DNA of 64,000 bases from positions 1 to 64,000 of the forward strand of contig JBDTPN010000016.1 in assembly GCA_039932715.1 (NCBI GenBank). Reading direction: 5' to 3'. Within the stretch, counting starts at the first letter, position 1; the number at the start of each line of letters is the position of its first letter. Shown here one piece after another: positions 56,559 to 64,000 of this stretch. Under the pieces are notes generated by a model. The model had not been told where the DNA came from, ran no database searches, and saw nothing but the letters and a program-made list of their open reading frames with translations. The position numbers and the translations under genes were made by a program. The DNA comes from ZC4RG30 sp039932715. Lineage in GTDB: Bacteria > Pseudomonadota > Gammaproteobacteria > Steroidobacterales > Steroidobacteraceae.

Positions 56559-57119
56559 ATGAACGCCGAATCACGGTCATTTGACGATTTGCAGCGGGTG
56601 CTGATCCAGACCCATGCGCTGACCGATGCCGCCGAGGCGCATGGCACGCTGGTGGGCAGCCTGTGCTCCACACCTGGCTCGCTGACGGACTGGCTGGCTG
56701 ACATCCTGCCCGAGGGCAAGGCCGACCCTGCCAGTGCTGCCAGCCTGCGCGAAATTTTTGAAGCCACCGCCGGTGGACTGCGCGAAGGCATGCTGGAGTT
56801 CCGTCCCCTGCTGCCTTCTGATGACGAGCCCCTGGATGATCGCACCGCAGCGCTGGGAGAATGGTGCCAGGGATTCCTCTATGGCCTGGGAGCGGGAGTC
56901 AGGCCGGATCCGGACACCCTCAAGGGCGAGGCTGCCGAAATCCTGCGTGACATCACGGAAATCACGCATGTGGGCGTCGATCCCGAAGATGGTTCCGAAT
57001 CCAATGAGCAGGCCTTTGCCGAACTGGTGGAGTTCGTGCGCGTGGGCGTGCAGCTTCTATATGAACAGCTGCAGCCGCTGCGTGAGCCGGTGGTCACCAA
57101 ACGCGAGTCCCTGCATTGA
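56559..57119 (+). CDS. ygfB: UPF0149/YgfB-family protein
   Basis: A 186-residue YecA/YgfB-type protein of unclear function; in Pseudomonas a YgfB protein affects beta-lactamase expression. Family blocks are EAHGTLVGSLCS, LGEWCQGFLYGLG and EQAFAELVEFVRVGVQLLYE. ATG 56559 is the best start. Its TGA overlaps the pepP ATG by one base. The order ygfB-pepP-ubiH-ubiI is conserved. Confidence 0.92.
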   Translation: MNAESRSFDDLQRVLIQTHALTDAAEAHGTLVGSLCSTPGSLTDWLADILPEGKADPASAASLREIFEATAGGLREGMLEFRPLLPSDDEPLDDRTAALGEWCQGFLYGLGAGVRPDPDTLKGEAAEILRDITEITHVGVDPEDGSESNEQAFAELVEFVRVGVQLLYEQLQPLREPVVTKRESLH

Positions 57120-58489
57120 TGCCGCGCACCGCCCCGGCCGGCCGCAAGATTGCGGCCAAGAAAGTGCGCGACACGCCGTCGCGCACCGGAAACGCCGAGT
57201 TCGCGCGCCGTCGCCGCCAGTTGATGCGCATCATGGGCCGCGACGCCATCGCCATCGTGCCGGCCGCGCCCGTGCGCCAGCGCAATAACGATGTGGAGCA
57301 TCCCTACCGGCAGGACAGCGATTTCCAGTACCTCTCGGGCTTCGGCGAGCCCGAGGCCGTTGCAGTGCTGGTGCCGGGGCGTGCTGCCGCAGAGTACGTG
57401 CTGTTCCTGCGCGACAAGGATCCATTGCGCGAAACCTGGGATGGCCGGCGTGCCGGACCGGCCGGTGCAGTGGAAAAGCATGCTGCCGACGACGCCTTCC
57501 CGATTTCCGACATGGACGAGATCCTGCCTGGGCTCATGGAAGGCCGCGCCCGCGTCTATTACGCCATGGGCACCCATCCGGAGTTTGACCAGCGCGTGCT
57601 GGGATGGCTGCAGGGTTTGCGTACCCAGGGGCGCCAGGGCAAACATCCACCGCAGGAGATGATTGCGCTGGACCATGTGCTGCACGACATGCGCCTTTAT
57701 AAAAGCCGCGTCGAGCTCGACCTGATGCGTGAGTCGGCGCGCATCGCGGCCGCGGCGCAGCTGCGCGCCATGCGCTTCTGCCAGCCAGGCCGCCATGAAT
57801 ATGAAATCGCCGCGGAGCTGATGCACGAGTATTACCGGCATAACGGCACCGCTGCCTACGAGGCCATCTGCGGTGGAGGCGCCAACTCCTGCATCCTGCA
57901 TTACCGCGAGAACGATGCCCGCCTGGCCGATGGTGACCTGCTGCTGGTGGATGCCGGCTGCGAATACCAGTATTACGCCTCGGATATCACCCGTACGTAT
58001 CCGGTCAATGGACGGTTCACCCCCGCACAGCGCGAGGTCTATGAGATCGTGCTCGATGCGCAGCTGGCAGCTATTTCGAAGGTGCGGCCGGGCAATCACT
58101 GGAACCAGCCGCACGAAGCGGCGGTGCAGGTCATTACCCACGGCCTGGTTTCCATTGGCCTGCTCAAGGGCAAGGTGTCCAAGCTGATACGTGACGAGGC
58201 CTACAAGCGCTTTTTCATGCATCGCACCGGGCACTGGCTGGGCATGGATGTGCACGATGTGGGGGACTACAAGGTTGGCGACGAGTGGCGTGTGCTGGAG
58301 CCGGGCATGGTCATGACCGTCGAGCCGGGCATTTATATTCCCGCAGGATCGCGTGGCGTACCCCGGAAATTCTGGAACTGTGGCATTCGCATCGAAGACG
58401 ACGTCGCGGTGCTGCGCGATGGCTGCGAGGTGCTGACCGACGGCGTGCCCAAGTCCCCCGACCAGATCGAAGCCGTCATGGCGGCCTGA
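57119..58489 (+). CDS. pepP: Xaa-Pro aminopeptidase PepP
   Basis: PepP removes N-terminal residues before proline with a dimanganese centre. The 456-residue protein has VDAGCEYQYYASDITRTYPV (two Asp), MHRTGHWLGMDVHDVG (His), TVEPGIYIP and GIRIEDDVAV (Glu). It has a basic N-terminal extension of about 20 residues (RTAPAGRKIAAKKVRDTPSR) that enteric PepP lacks. Start is ATG 57119 in a TGATG overlap. Confidence 0.96.
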   Translation: MPRTAPAGRKIAAKKVRDTPSRTGNAEFARRRRQLMRIMGRDAIAIVPAAPVRQRNNDVEHPYRQDSDFQYLSGFGEPEAVAVLVPGRAAAEYVLFLRDKDPLRETWDGRRAGPAGAVEKHAADDAFPISDMDEILPGLMEGRARVYYAMGTHPEFDQRVLGWLQGLRTQGRQGKHPPQEMIALDHVLHDMRLYKSRVELDLMRESARIAAAAQLRAMRFCQPGRHEYEIAAELMHEYYRHNGTAAYEAICGGGANSCILHYRENDARLADGDLLLVDAGCEYQYYASDITRTYPVNGRFTPAQREVYEIVLDAQLAAISKVRPGNHWNQPHEAAVQVITHGLVSIGLLKGKVSKLIRDEAYKRFFMHRTGHWLGMDVHDVGDYKVGDEWRVLEPGMVMTVEPGIYIPAGSRGVPRKFWNCGIRIEDDVAVLRDGCEVLTDGVPKSPDQIEAVMAA

Positions 58490-58490
58490 G

Positions 58491-59750
58491 TTGGCCCCGA
58501 CGTTGGCCCCAGTGTTAGATATAGCCATCGTGGGTGGTGGCATGGTGGGAGCCAGCCTGGCTGCAGCACTGCGCGGCACGGGACTCACGGTCGCATTGAT
58601 CGAGGCGCATGCGCCGGATTCCGCGGCGCAACCCAGTTTCGACGAACGCACCACGGCGTTGGGCAATGCCAGCCGGCGCATCTTCGAAGCCATTGGCTTG
58701 TGGAAGAACCTGGCCCCTGCGGCAGCGCGCATCGAACGCATCCATGTTTCCGACGCCGGTCACTTCGGGTTCGCACGACTGGACGCGCGCGAGCTGGGGC
58801 TCGAGGCCCTGGGCTTCGTGGTGCCCAATCGCGTGATCGGTCGCGAACTGTGGGCGGCGCTGCAGTCGGACCCCGCCATATCAATGCACGTGCCGGCAAA
58901 GCTCGAGAGCCTCGACGTTCAGTCCGAAGCCGCAGAGCTGACAGTGCGCACCGCACAGGGCGTGCGACGCTTGCGCGCGCGCCTGGTGGTGGCCGCCGAT
59001 GGAGCGCAGTCGCTGGTGCGCGCTTCGGCCGGACTTTCGGCCACTGTGGATGACTACCAGCAGGTGGCCATCGTGGCCAGTCTGCGCACCGACCAGGCCA
59101 ATGATGGCACGGCGCATGAACGTTTCACTGCAGCGGGTCCCATGGCGCTGCTGCCCTTGTGCGTAGCAGGTGGTTCGACTTCATGGCGCACCCTGGTGTG
59201 GGCAGCGCGGCCTGATGATGCCCAGCGTTTGATGACCCTGGAAGCCGCGGATTTCCTACGCCAATGGCAGAAATCATTTGGCTGGCGTGCAGGTCGGGCC
59301 TGCGAGCTGGGCAAGCGCGCGGTATATCCCCTGGCACTTTCGCGCAGCACGCGCACTACGGCGCCGCGCATCGTGCTGCTTGGCAATGCCGCGCAGTCGC
59401 TGCATCCGGTGGCGGGGCAGGGCTTCAACCTGGCACTGCGCGATGCAGCGGATCTGGCGCAACTGCTGGTCGAGGGGCGCAGTGATACCGGCGCCCCTGA
59501 CCTGCTGGCCCGATTCGAAGCGGCGCGTGCCCAGGACCGCGACGGCGTCATCGCCTTCACTGACACCCTGGTCAGGGCATTCTCCAGTGACAATCCGGTG
59601 TTGACGCGGGCGCGTGCTGCCGGCCTGTTGCTGTTCGACCTGTTGCCGCCTGCCAAGCGGGCGCTGAGTCGCGTCAGCCTCGGGTTCGGGCAACGCACGC
59701 CACGACTGGCGCGCGGCGCTGGTCTTTCCGGGCCAGGGCTGCGACGGTGA
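58491..59750 (+). CDS. ubiH: 2-octaprenyl-6-methoxyphenyl hydroxylase UbiH
   Basis: A FAD-dependent monooxygenase of ubiquinone synthesis. The FAD motif AIVGGGMVGASLAAAL opens the protein, with DGAQSLVRA in the middle and LLGNAAQSLHPVAGQGFNLA near the C-terminus. The start is uncertain: TTG 58491, TTG 58503 and GTG 58512 are all in frame before the conserved part. It overlaps ubiI by four bases. The choice between ubiH and other paralogues rests on gene order. Confidence 0.88.
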   Translation: MAPTLAPVLDIAIVGGGMVGASLAAALRGTGLTVALIEAHAPDSAAQPSFDERTTALGNASRRIFEAIGLWKNLAPAAARIERIHVSDAGHFGFARLDARELGLEALGFVVPNRVIGRELWAALQSDPAISMHVPAKLESLDVQSEAAELTVRTAQGVRRLRARLVVAADGAQSLVRASAGLSATVDDYQQVAIVASLRTDQANDGTAHERFTAAGPMALLPLCVAGGSTSWRTLVWAARPDDAQRLMTLEAADFLRQWQKSFGWRAGRACELGKRAVYPLALSRSTRTTAPRIVLLGNAAQSLHPVAGQGFNLALRDAADLAQLLVEGRSDTGAPDLLARFEAARAQDRDGVIAFTDTLVRAFSSDNPVLTRARAAGLLLFDLLPPAKRALSRVSLGFGQRTPRLARGAGLSGPGLRR

Positions 59751-60967
59751 GCAACCGATTGAACCCTGGCTTCGAGGTCGCGATTGTCGGCGGCGGAATT
59801 GTGGGGGCCGCACTGGCGCTGCTGCTGGTGCGCTCGGCACGGATCACGCCGCAGGACATACTGCTGCTGGAGCGCAATGCACCACTGCCGCCGCAGGCTT
59901 CGGATCCTTTTGACCTGCGCGTCTCCGCCATTTCCCCTGCCAACCGCAGCATGCTCATCGAACTGGGCGTCTGGCAGGCAATGGATGTCACGCGCATCAC
60001 TGACTATGAGCGCATGGCCATTTGGCAGGAAGTTACTCCACCAGACAGCCCCGACGTGTTGCGCTTCGATGCGGCGGAACTGGGTGAACCGGACCTGGGC
60101 AGCATTGTCGAGAACCGCGTCTTGCAGGCTGCGCTGCTGCATCGCTGTGTCCATGAAGGTGTGCAGTTGCGCCGCGAGCGCGCGCAGAACATCGCATTCG
60201 GACCAGCGGTCGCCACTCTGGATGTGGGCACCTCGCATATCGCAGCGCAGTTGCTGGTGGGGGCAGACGGAGCCAATTCAGCCGTGCGCGAGGCTGCCGG
60301 CATCACGGTGCAGCGCCACGACTATGGGCAGCAGGCCATTGTCGCCACCGTGCGCGGAAAACGTGGGCATGCCAGCACGGCCTGGCAACGGTTTCTTTCC
60401 ACCGGGCCGCTGGCATTGCTGCCACTGGCCAGCGGCGAGTGCTCGATTGTCTGGAGCATGATCGATGCGCGGGTCGAGGCATTGATGAACTGCGTACCCG
60501 AACAGTTCAATGCGGCCCTGGACGAGGCCAGTGCCGGTGTAATCGGAGACATACAGCTGCAGGGCCAACGCGCAGTGTTCCCCCTGCGCAGCCTCAAGGC
60601 GGCGCATTACGTGATGGATCGCTGCGCGCTGGTGGGCGACGCGGCGCATGTCATCCATCCGCTGGCGGGGCAGGGGGTCAACCAGGGGCTGCAGGACGCC
60701 GCGGCACTGGCTGCGGCAATTGCGCAGCGGCCCGCGAGGGAAAGCGTGGGGGCACGACGCGCGCTGTTGCGCTATGAGCGCGAGCGGCGTGCCGGCAATG
60801 CCTTGATGGGCAGCATGGTTGACGGTCTCGACCAGTTGTTCACCCGCGGGCCGGTGCCGGCCTGGGCGGCACGCGAGGGAATGGCGCTGGTCAATCGCAG
60901 CGCCGTGGCCAAGCGGTTCTTCTTTACGCGAGCGGCCGGGCACGGAACCACTCGTTCTGGAAACTGA
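59747..60967 (+). CDS. ubiI: Ubiquinone FAD-dependent hydroxylase (UbiI/VisC type)
   Basis: A 406-residue UbiH/UbiF/UbiI-family monooxygenase: FAD motif VAIVGGGIVGAALALLL, DLRVSAISPANRSML, GADGANSAVREAAG and LVGDAAHVIHPLAGQGVNQG. The start is GTG in a GTGA overlap with ubiH. The C5-hydroxylase assignment (UbiI) follows the E. coli order pepP-ubiH-ubiI; UbiF-like activity is possible. Confidence 0.85.
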   Translation: MSNRLNPGFEVAIVGGGIVGAALALLLVRSARITPQDILLLERNAPLPPQASDPFDLRVSAISPANRSMLIELGVWQAMDVTRITDYERMAIWQEVTPPDSPDVLRFDAAELGEPDLGSIVENRVLQAALLHRCVHEGVQLRRERAQNIAFGPAVATLDVGTSHIAAQLLVGADGANSAVREAAGITVQRHDYGQQAIVATVRGKRGHASTAWQRFLSTGPLALLPLASGECSIVWSMIDARVEALMNCVPEQFNAALDEASAGVIGDIQLQGQRAVFPLRSLKAAHYVMDRCALVGDAAHVIHPLAGQGVNQGLQDAAALAAAIAQRPARESVGARRALLRYERERRAGNALMGSMVDGLDQLFTRGPVPAWAAREGMALVNRSAVAKRFFFTRAAGHGTTRSGN

Positions 60968-60972
60968 AGGCG

Positions 60973-61311
60973 CTAGCTCGTAGGTAACTGGTCGATCTTC
61001 GCTGCGCAGATAAGATCGTTTTCTGAAAGTCCGCCAATGGCGTGGGTGGTGTAGCGCACGCGACAATAGTCGTAACCGACTTCCAGGTCCGGATGATGGT
61101 CCTCGATGTTGGATACGTGGGCCACCGCATTGACGAAGCTCATCGTGCGCAAGAAGTCCTTGAAACGAAATTCGCGCTGGATGGAAGTGGCATCCAGTGC
61201 CAACTGCCAGTTCTCGTCCAGGCGCTGCAGCACCTCTTCTGCTGCACCCCTGGACAGGGGTGCGATGCCCCCTTCGCAGGGAACACAGCGGCGTTGGGAT
61301 AGTTCGGTCAT
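60973..61311 (-). CDS. phhB: Pterin-4a-carbinolamine dehydratase
   Basis: Recycles 4a-hydroxytetrahydropterin formed by aromatic amino-acid hydroxylases. The 112-residue protein carries the signature NIEDHHPDL and a C-terminal THAIGGLSENDL. It overlaps the ispG end by four bases, so they share a transcript. No phenylalanine hydroxylase gene is in the window. Confidence 0.93.
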   Translation of the reverse strand: MTELSQRRCVPCEGGIAPLSRGAAEEVLQRLDENWQLALDATSIQREFRFKDFLRTMSFVNAVAHVSNIEDHHPDLEVGYDYCRVRYTTHAIGGLSENDLICAAKIDQLPTS

Positions 61312-62546
61312 GTTGCCTCCTGCGGTGCCGCGCGGCGCGGATAGGTGCGCGCAATGTAGTCTTCCATCAACTGCTGGAATTCCTCGGCGATGCGCTCACC
61401 CTTGAGCGTCACGGTTTTCTGGCCATCTTCATACACTGGCGCCACAGGTCGTTCGCCAGTGCCCGGCAGACTGATGCCGATGTTGGCATGCCGGCTTTCG
61501 CCCGGACCGTTGACCACGCAACCCATCACCGCAACTGTCAGTTCTTCCACACCCACATGCGCCACGCGCCAGCGCGGCATGCTGTGGCGAATGTGCGACT
61601 GGATGCGTGAGGCCAGCTCCTGGAAATAAGTGCTGGTAGTGCGGCCACAGCCCGGACAGGCCACCACCATGGGCAGGAATGAACGTATGCCCATGGTCTG
61701 CAGGATTTCCTGCGCGACGATGACTTCCTGGGTGCGGTCACCGCCAGGATCTGGCGTGAGTGAAACGCGGATGGTGTCGCCAATGCCCTCGGCCAGCAGC
61801 ACGCCGATACCCGCGGTGGACGCAACAATGCCCTTGGAGCCCATGCCCGCTTCAGTCAGGCCCAGGTGCAGCGGATAGTCGCAGCGCGCGGCCAGGTTTC
61901 TATAGACGGCCAGCAGGTCCTGCACACCACTGACTTTTGCCGAGAGGATGATGCGTTGGCGCGGCAATCCCACATCCCCTGCCAGTGCTGCGCTTTCCAG
62001 CGCCGAGCGCACAATGGCTTCGCGCATCACCTGCTGCGCGCTACCAGGCGTGGGCAACGCGCTGTTCTCATCCATCAGTCGCGCCAGCAGTTCCTGGTCG
62101 AGGCTGCCCCAGTTCACGCCAATGCGCACCGGCTTGTCGAGCTGGCAGGCGATCTCGATCATCTGGGCGAACTGCGTGTCACGTTTTGCGCCGCGGCCGA
62201 CATTGCCGGGATTGATGCGGTATTTATCGAGCGCCTGCGCGCAGGCCGGATGTTCACGCAGCAGCTTGTGGCCGTTGAAATGAAAATCGCCGATCAGGGG
62301 CGCAGTAACGCCGGCGGCGTGCAGCTGGTCGCGGATGTGAGGCACTGCTGCGGCCGCTTCGCTGCTGTTGACGGTGATGCGCACCAGTTCGGAGCCCGCG
62401 CGGGCCAGATCGCGGACCTGGGCCACGGTGCCAGCCACGTCTGCCGTATCGGTGTTGGTCATGGATTGCACTGCGATCGGCGCGGCGCTGCCGATACGGA
62501 TGTCTCCAACCTGCGCCAGCAGGGTCTCGCGACGCTGGAATGTCAT
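61308..62546 (-). CDS. ispG: 4-hydroxy-3-methylbut-2-en-1-yl diphosphate synthase IspG
   Basis: An Fe-S enzyme of the MEP isoprenoid pathway; the product feeds ubiquinone side chains. The 412-residue protein has IAVQSMTNTDTADVAGTVAQ, YRINPGNVG, and the cluster motif VACPGCGRTTSTY with a later GCVVNGPGE. It is about 40 residues longer than E. coli IspG. ATG 62546 matches the family; the frame is open upstream through dgkA on the other strand. Confidence 0.95.
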   Translation of the reverse strand: MTFQRRETLLAQVGDIRIGSAAPIAVQSMTNTDTADVAGTVAQVRDLARAGSELVRITVNSSEAAAAVPHIRDQLHAAGVTAPLIGDFHFNGHKLLREHPACAQALDKYRINPGNVGRGAKRDTQFAQMIEIACQLDKPVRIGVNWGSLDQELLARLMDENSALPTPGSAQQVMREAIVRSALESAALAGDVGLPRQRIILSAKVSGVQDLLAVYRNLAARCDYPLHLGLTEAGMGSKGIVASTAGIGVLLAEGIGDTIRVSLTPDPGGDRTQEVIVAQEILQTMGIRSFLPMVVACPGCGRTTSTYFQELASRIQSHIRHSMPRWRVAHVGVEELTVAVMGCVVNGPGESRHANIGISLPGTGERPVAPVYEDGQKTVTLKGERIAEEFQQLMEDYIARTYPRRAAPQEAT

Positions 62547-62552
62547 GGGCCT

Positions 62553-62558
62553 ATTGTA
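62553..62558 (-). promoter_or_regulatory. -10-like hexamer before ispG
   Basis: TACAAT on the minus strand (62558-62553) ends six bases before the ispG ATG; the predicted transcription start falls on the A of ATG. The -35 region is GC-rich and weak. Confidence 0.45.
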
Positions 62559-62603
62559 AGGTGCCACACCGGTCCCGCAGCGGCTTGTTAAACTGCCGGC
62601 AGC

Positions 62604-62966
62604 ATGTCGAGACCAAAATTTTCCGGTGCCACACGGGCGTTCCGGGCGCTGGGAGCAAGCTTTCGTGGCCTTCAGGGGGCCATCCGCGAAGAGGCCGCAT
62701 TTCGCACGGAACTCGCCCTGTCTGTGCCGGTCATTGCCATGGGCCTGTGGCTTGGGCGCAATGGCGTCGAGCGCGCGCTGCTTGTAGGACCGATGTTCAT
62801 CGTCCTTGTGGTGGAACTTGCCAACAGCGCCATTGAGGCCACTGTCGACCGCATTGGCTACGAACATCACGAGTTGTCAGGGCTGGCCAAGGATCTGGGT
62901 TCGGCCGCGGTGTTCTGTGCATTCCTGCTGCTGGGCGTGACCTGGTTGCTGGTGCTCTGGAAATAA
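62604..62966 (+). CDS. dgkA: Diacylglycerol kinase DgkA
   Basis: A small integral-membrane kinase that phosphorylates diacylglycerol to phosphatidate. The 120-residue protein has three TM helices and the signature VVELANSAIEATVDRIGYEHH with the catalytic Glu residues. TAAACT at 62589-62594 may be its -10. The next gene begins nine bases after its stop. Confidence 0.95.
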   Translation: MSRPKFSGATRAFRALGASFRGLQGAIREEAAFRTELALSVPVIAMGLWLGRNGVERALLVGPMFIVLVVELANSAIEATVDRIGYEHHELSGLAKDLGSAAVFCAFLLLGVTWLLVLWK

Positions 62967-62975
62967 AGGATCAAG

Positions 62976-64000
62976 ATGAACCGATTATCTCGACTGTTGA
63001 CAACCTGCATGCTGTGCACGGGCGCATTCCTGGCCGCTGCGCAATCACCGACTTTACCCACAGGGCCAGCGGTGCCGGGCCTGCCCGCAGGACCCGACGC
63101 CGGCCTGCCGCCGCCCGCGCAAGTGACCGCACCCCTGCGTGAAAGCCCGACCTGGGCCGCGACGCTGGAGCGAATCGCACAAAGCGTGGTGTCCATCGAG
63201 ATCGACTCCACCCGGGCCTTCGACACCGAGTGGAATAGCTCCGCGCAGGCCACTGGCTTTGTCATCGATGCCGAACGCGGCCTCATCCTCACCAATCGCC
63301 ACGTGGTGACTCCAGGGCCAGTGACTGCCGAAGCCACCTTCCTCAATCGCGAGGAAGTGCAGCTGTATCCGGTATATCGCGATCCGGTCCACGACTTCGG
63401 CCTGTATCGCTATGACCCCAGCAAGCTCAAGTTCATCAAGCCCAAGTCGCTGCCGCTGTATCCGGACGGCGCGCAGATCGGCAGGGAGATCCGCGTCATC
63501 GGCAACAACGCCGGCGAGCAGTTGTCCATCCTCGCCGGCACGCTGGCGAAACTGGATCGCGAGGCACCGGCCTATGGGCTGGGTCGCTACAACGACTTCA
63601 ATACCTTCTACCTGCAGGCGGCATCGGGCACATCCGGCGGATCTTCCGGATCACCCGTGGTCGACATCGAAGGACGTGTGATCGCGCTCAATGCCGGCGG
63701 TGCCAGCGGCAACGCGTCCAGTTTTTATCTGCCACTGGGGCGGGTCAAACGCGCAGTTCAGCTGATCAAGGACGGCAAACCCGTTACGCGTGGCACGCTG
63801 CAAACGGTTTTCGGCTACACGCCCTATGACGAGCTGCGGCGCCTGGGCCTCAACGTGGAGATCGAACAGCAGGTGCGCAAGGAATTCCCTGCCAACACCG
63901 GCATGCTCGTGGTCGACCAGATCCAGCCTGGTTCCCCGGCATTCGGCGCATTGCAGGCCGGCGACATACTGCTGCGCGTCAACAACAAATACGTCACCAC
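62976..64000 (+). CDS. Periplasmic trypsin-like/PDZ serine protease, N-terminal part
   Basis: The gene runs off the right edge with no stop (341 codons visible). Start MNRLSRLLTTCMLCTGAFLA is a signal peptide, followed by a Pro/Gly-rich stretch (25-55). The protease domain has His109 (TNRHVV), Asp140 (VHDFGLY) and Ser224 in GGSSGSPVV. A PDZ domain begins near residue 295. The GSSGSP form of the active site, rather than GNSGGP, resembles the tandem HtrA proteins of the Nma111 type. It is probably co-transcribed with dgkA. Confidence 0.85.
   Translation, partial: MNRLSRLLTTCMLCTGAFLAAAQSPTLPTGPAVPGLPAGPDAGLPPPAQVTAPLRESPTWAATLERIAQSVVSIEIDSTRAFDTEWNSSAQATGFVIDAERGLILTNRHVVTPGPVTAEATFLNREEVQLYPVYRDPVHDFGLYRYDPSKLKFIKPKSLPLYPDGAQIGREIRVIGNNAGEQLSILAGTLAKLDREAPAYGLGRYNDFNTFYLQAASGTSGGSSGSPVVDIEGRVIALNAGGASGNASSFYLPLGRVKRAVQLIKDGKPVTRGTLQTVFGYTPYDELRRLGLNVEIEQQVRKEFPANTGMLVVDQIQPGSPAFGALQAGDILLRVNNKYVT

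Noticed and set aside
61308..62870. A 520-residue IspG frame
   Set aside because: Residues before 62546 are antisense to dgkA and have no IspG similarity.

Overview
The window is a continuous, gene-dense, GC-rich stretch of a gammaproteobacterial chromosome. It carries many gene neighbourhoods typical of that class: a spc-alpha ribosomal operon, divergent uvrA/ssb, miaB-ybeZ-ybeY-corC-lnt, leuS-lptE with holA-nadD-rsfS-rlmH, maf-rng-nit-tldD, yjgA/pmbA, zapA-6S RNA-ygfA, and ygfB-pepP-ubiH-ubiI. Ubiquinone genes (coq7, ubiH, ubiI), an LPS-export lipoprotein (lptE), apolipoprotein acyltransferase and a CRP homologue also fit. The genus cannot be read from the sequence; a deep-branching group near Xanthomonadales, Nevskiales or Steroidobacterales is a low-confidence guess.

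Layout. 1-7745: end of the spc operon and the alpha operon (rplE to rplQ, with secY, rpmJ and rpoA), closed by a strong terminator. 7835-13755: accessory genes (TauD-type dioxygenase, mscL, pepQ, an alanine-heptad lipoprotein with its own promoter and two terminators, a GNAT, and a TIR-TM-TolB-like-TPR protein). 13803-18383: uvrA, ssb and an orphan zinc-ribbon/DUF1887-like nuclease. 18468-38287: long co-directional runs for tRNA modification, lipoprotein acylation, periplasmic proteolysis, leucyl-tRNA synthesis, LPS export, replication, NAD synthesis, ribosome silencing, septum/RNA metabolism and TldD. A small insert (HExxH protein, YqjD/YqjE-like pair, pip, HIT) lies inside the usual lptE-holA interval. 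38299-48188: ATPase-FHA fusion, purK/purE, darP, pmbA, a YihY protein, purC, djlA, rpe, crp, coq7. 48315-51570: rplM-rpsI, tRNA-Gln, and a second TIR-TM-TolB-like-TPR gene lying between the tRNA 3' end and an imperfect copy of it. 51576-64000: leuA, rpiA, a 16-residue lysine/alanine peptide unit, EVE protein, ygfA, 6S RNA, zapA, a ZapB-like coiled coil, ygfB-pepP-ubiH-ubiI, phhB, ispG, dgkA and a truncated periplasmic serine protease.

Most genes are housekeeping. The unusual material is: (i) the two TIR-TolB-TPR paralogues, one at what looks like a tRNA attachment site; (ii) the orphan nuclease with its ribosome-binding site in a hairpin; (iii) the lysine-rich micropeptide unit and similar basic tails on L15, L17 and RsfS; (iv) a repeated promoter layout, with a -10-like hexamer 6-8 nt before start codons that lack Shine-Dalgarno sequences, including three divergent pairs with overlapping -10 elements. 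Together (iv) suggests frequent leaderless transcription.
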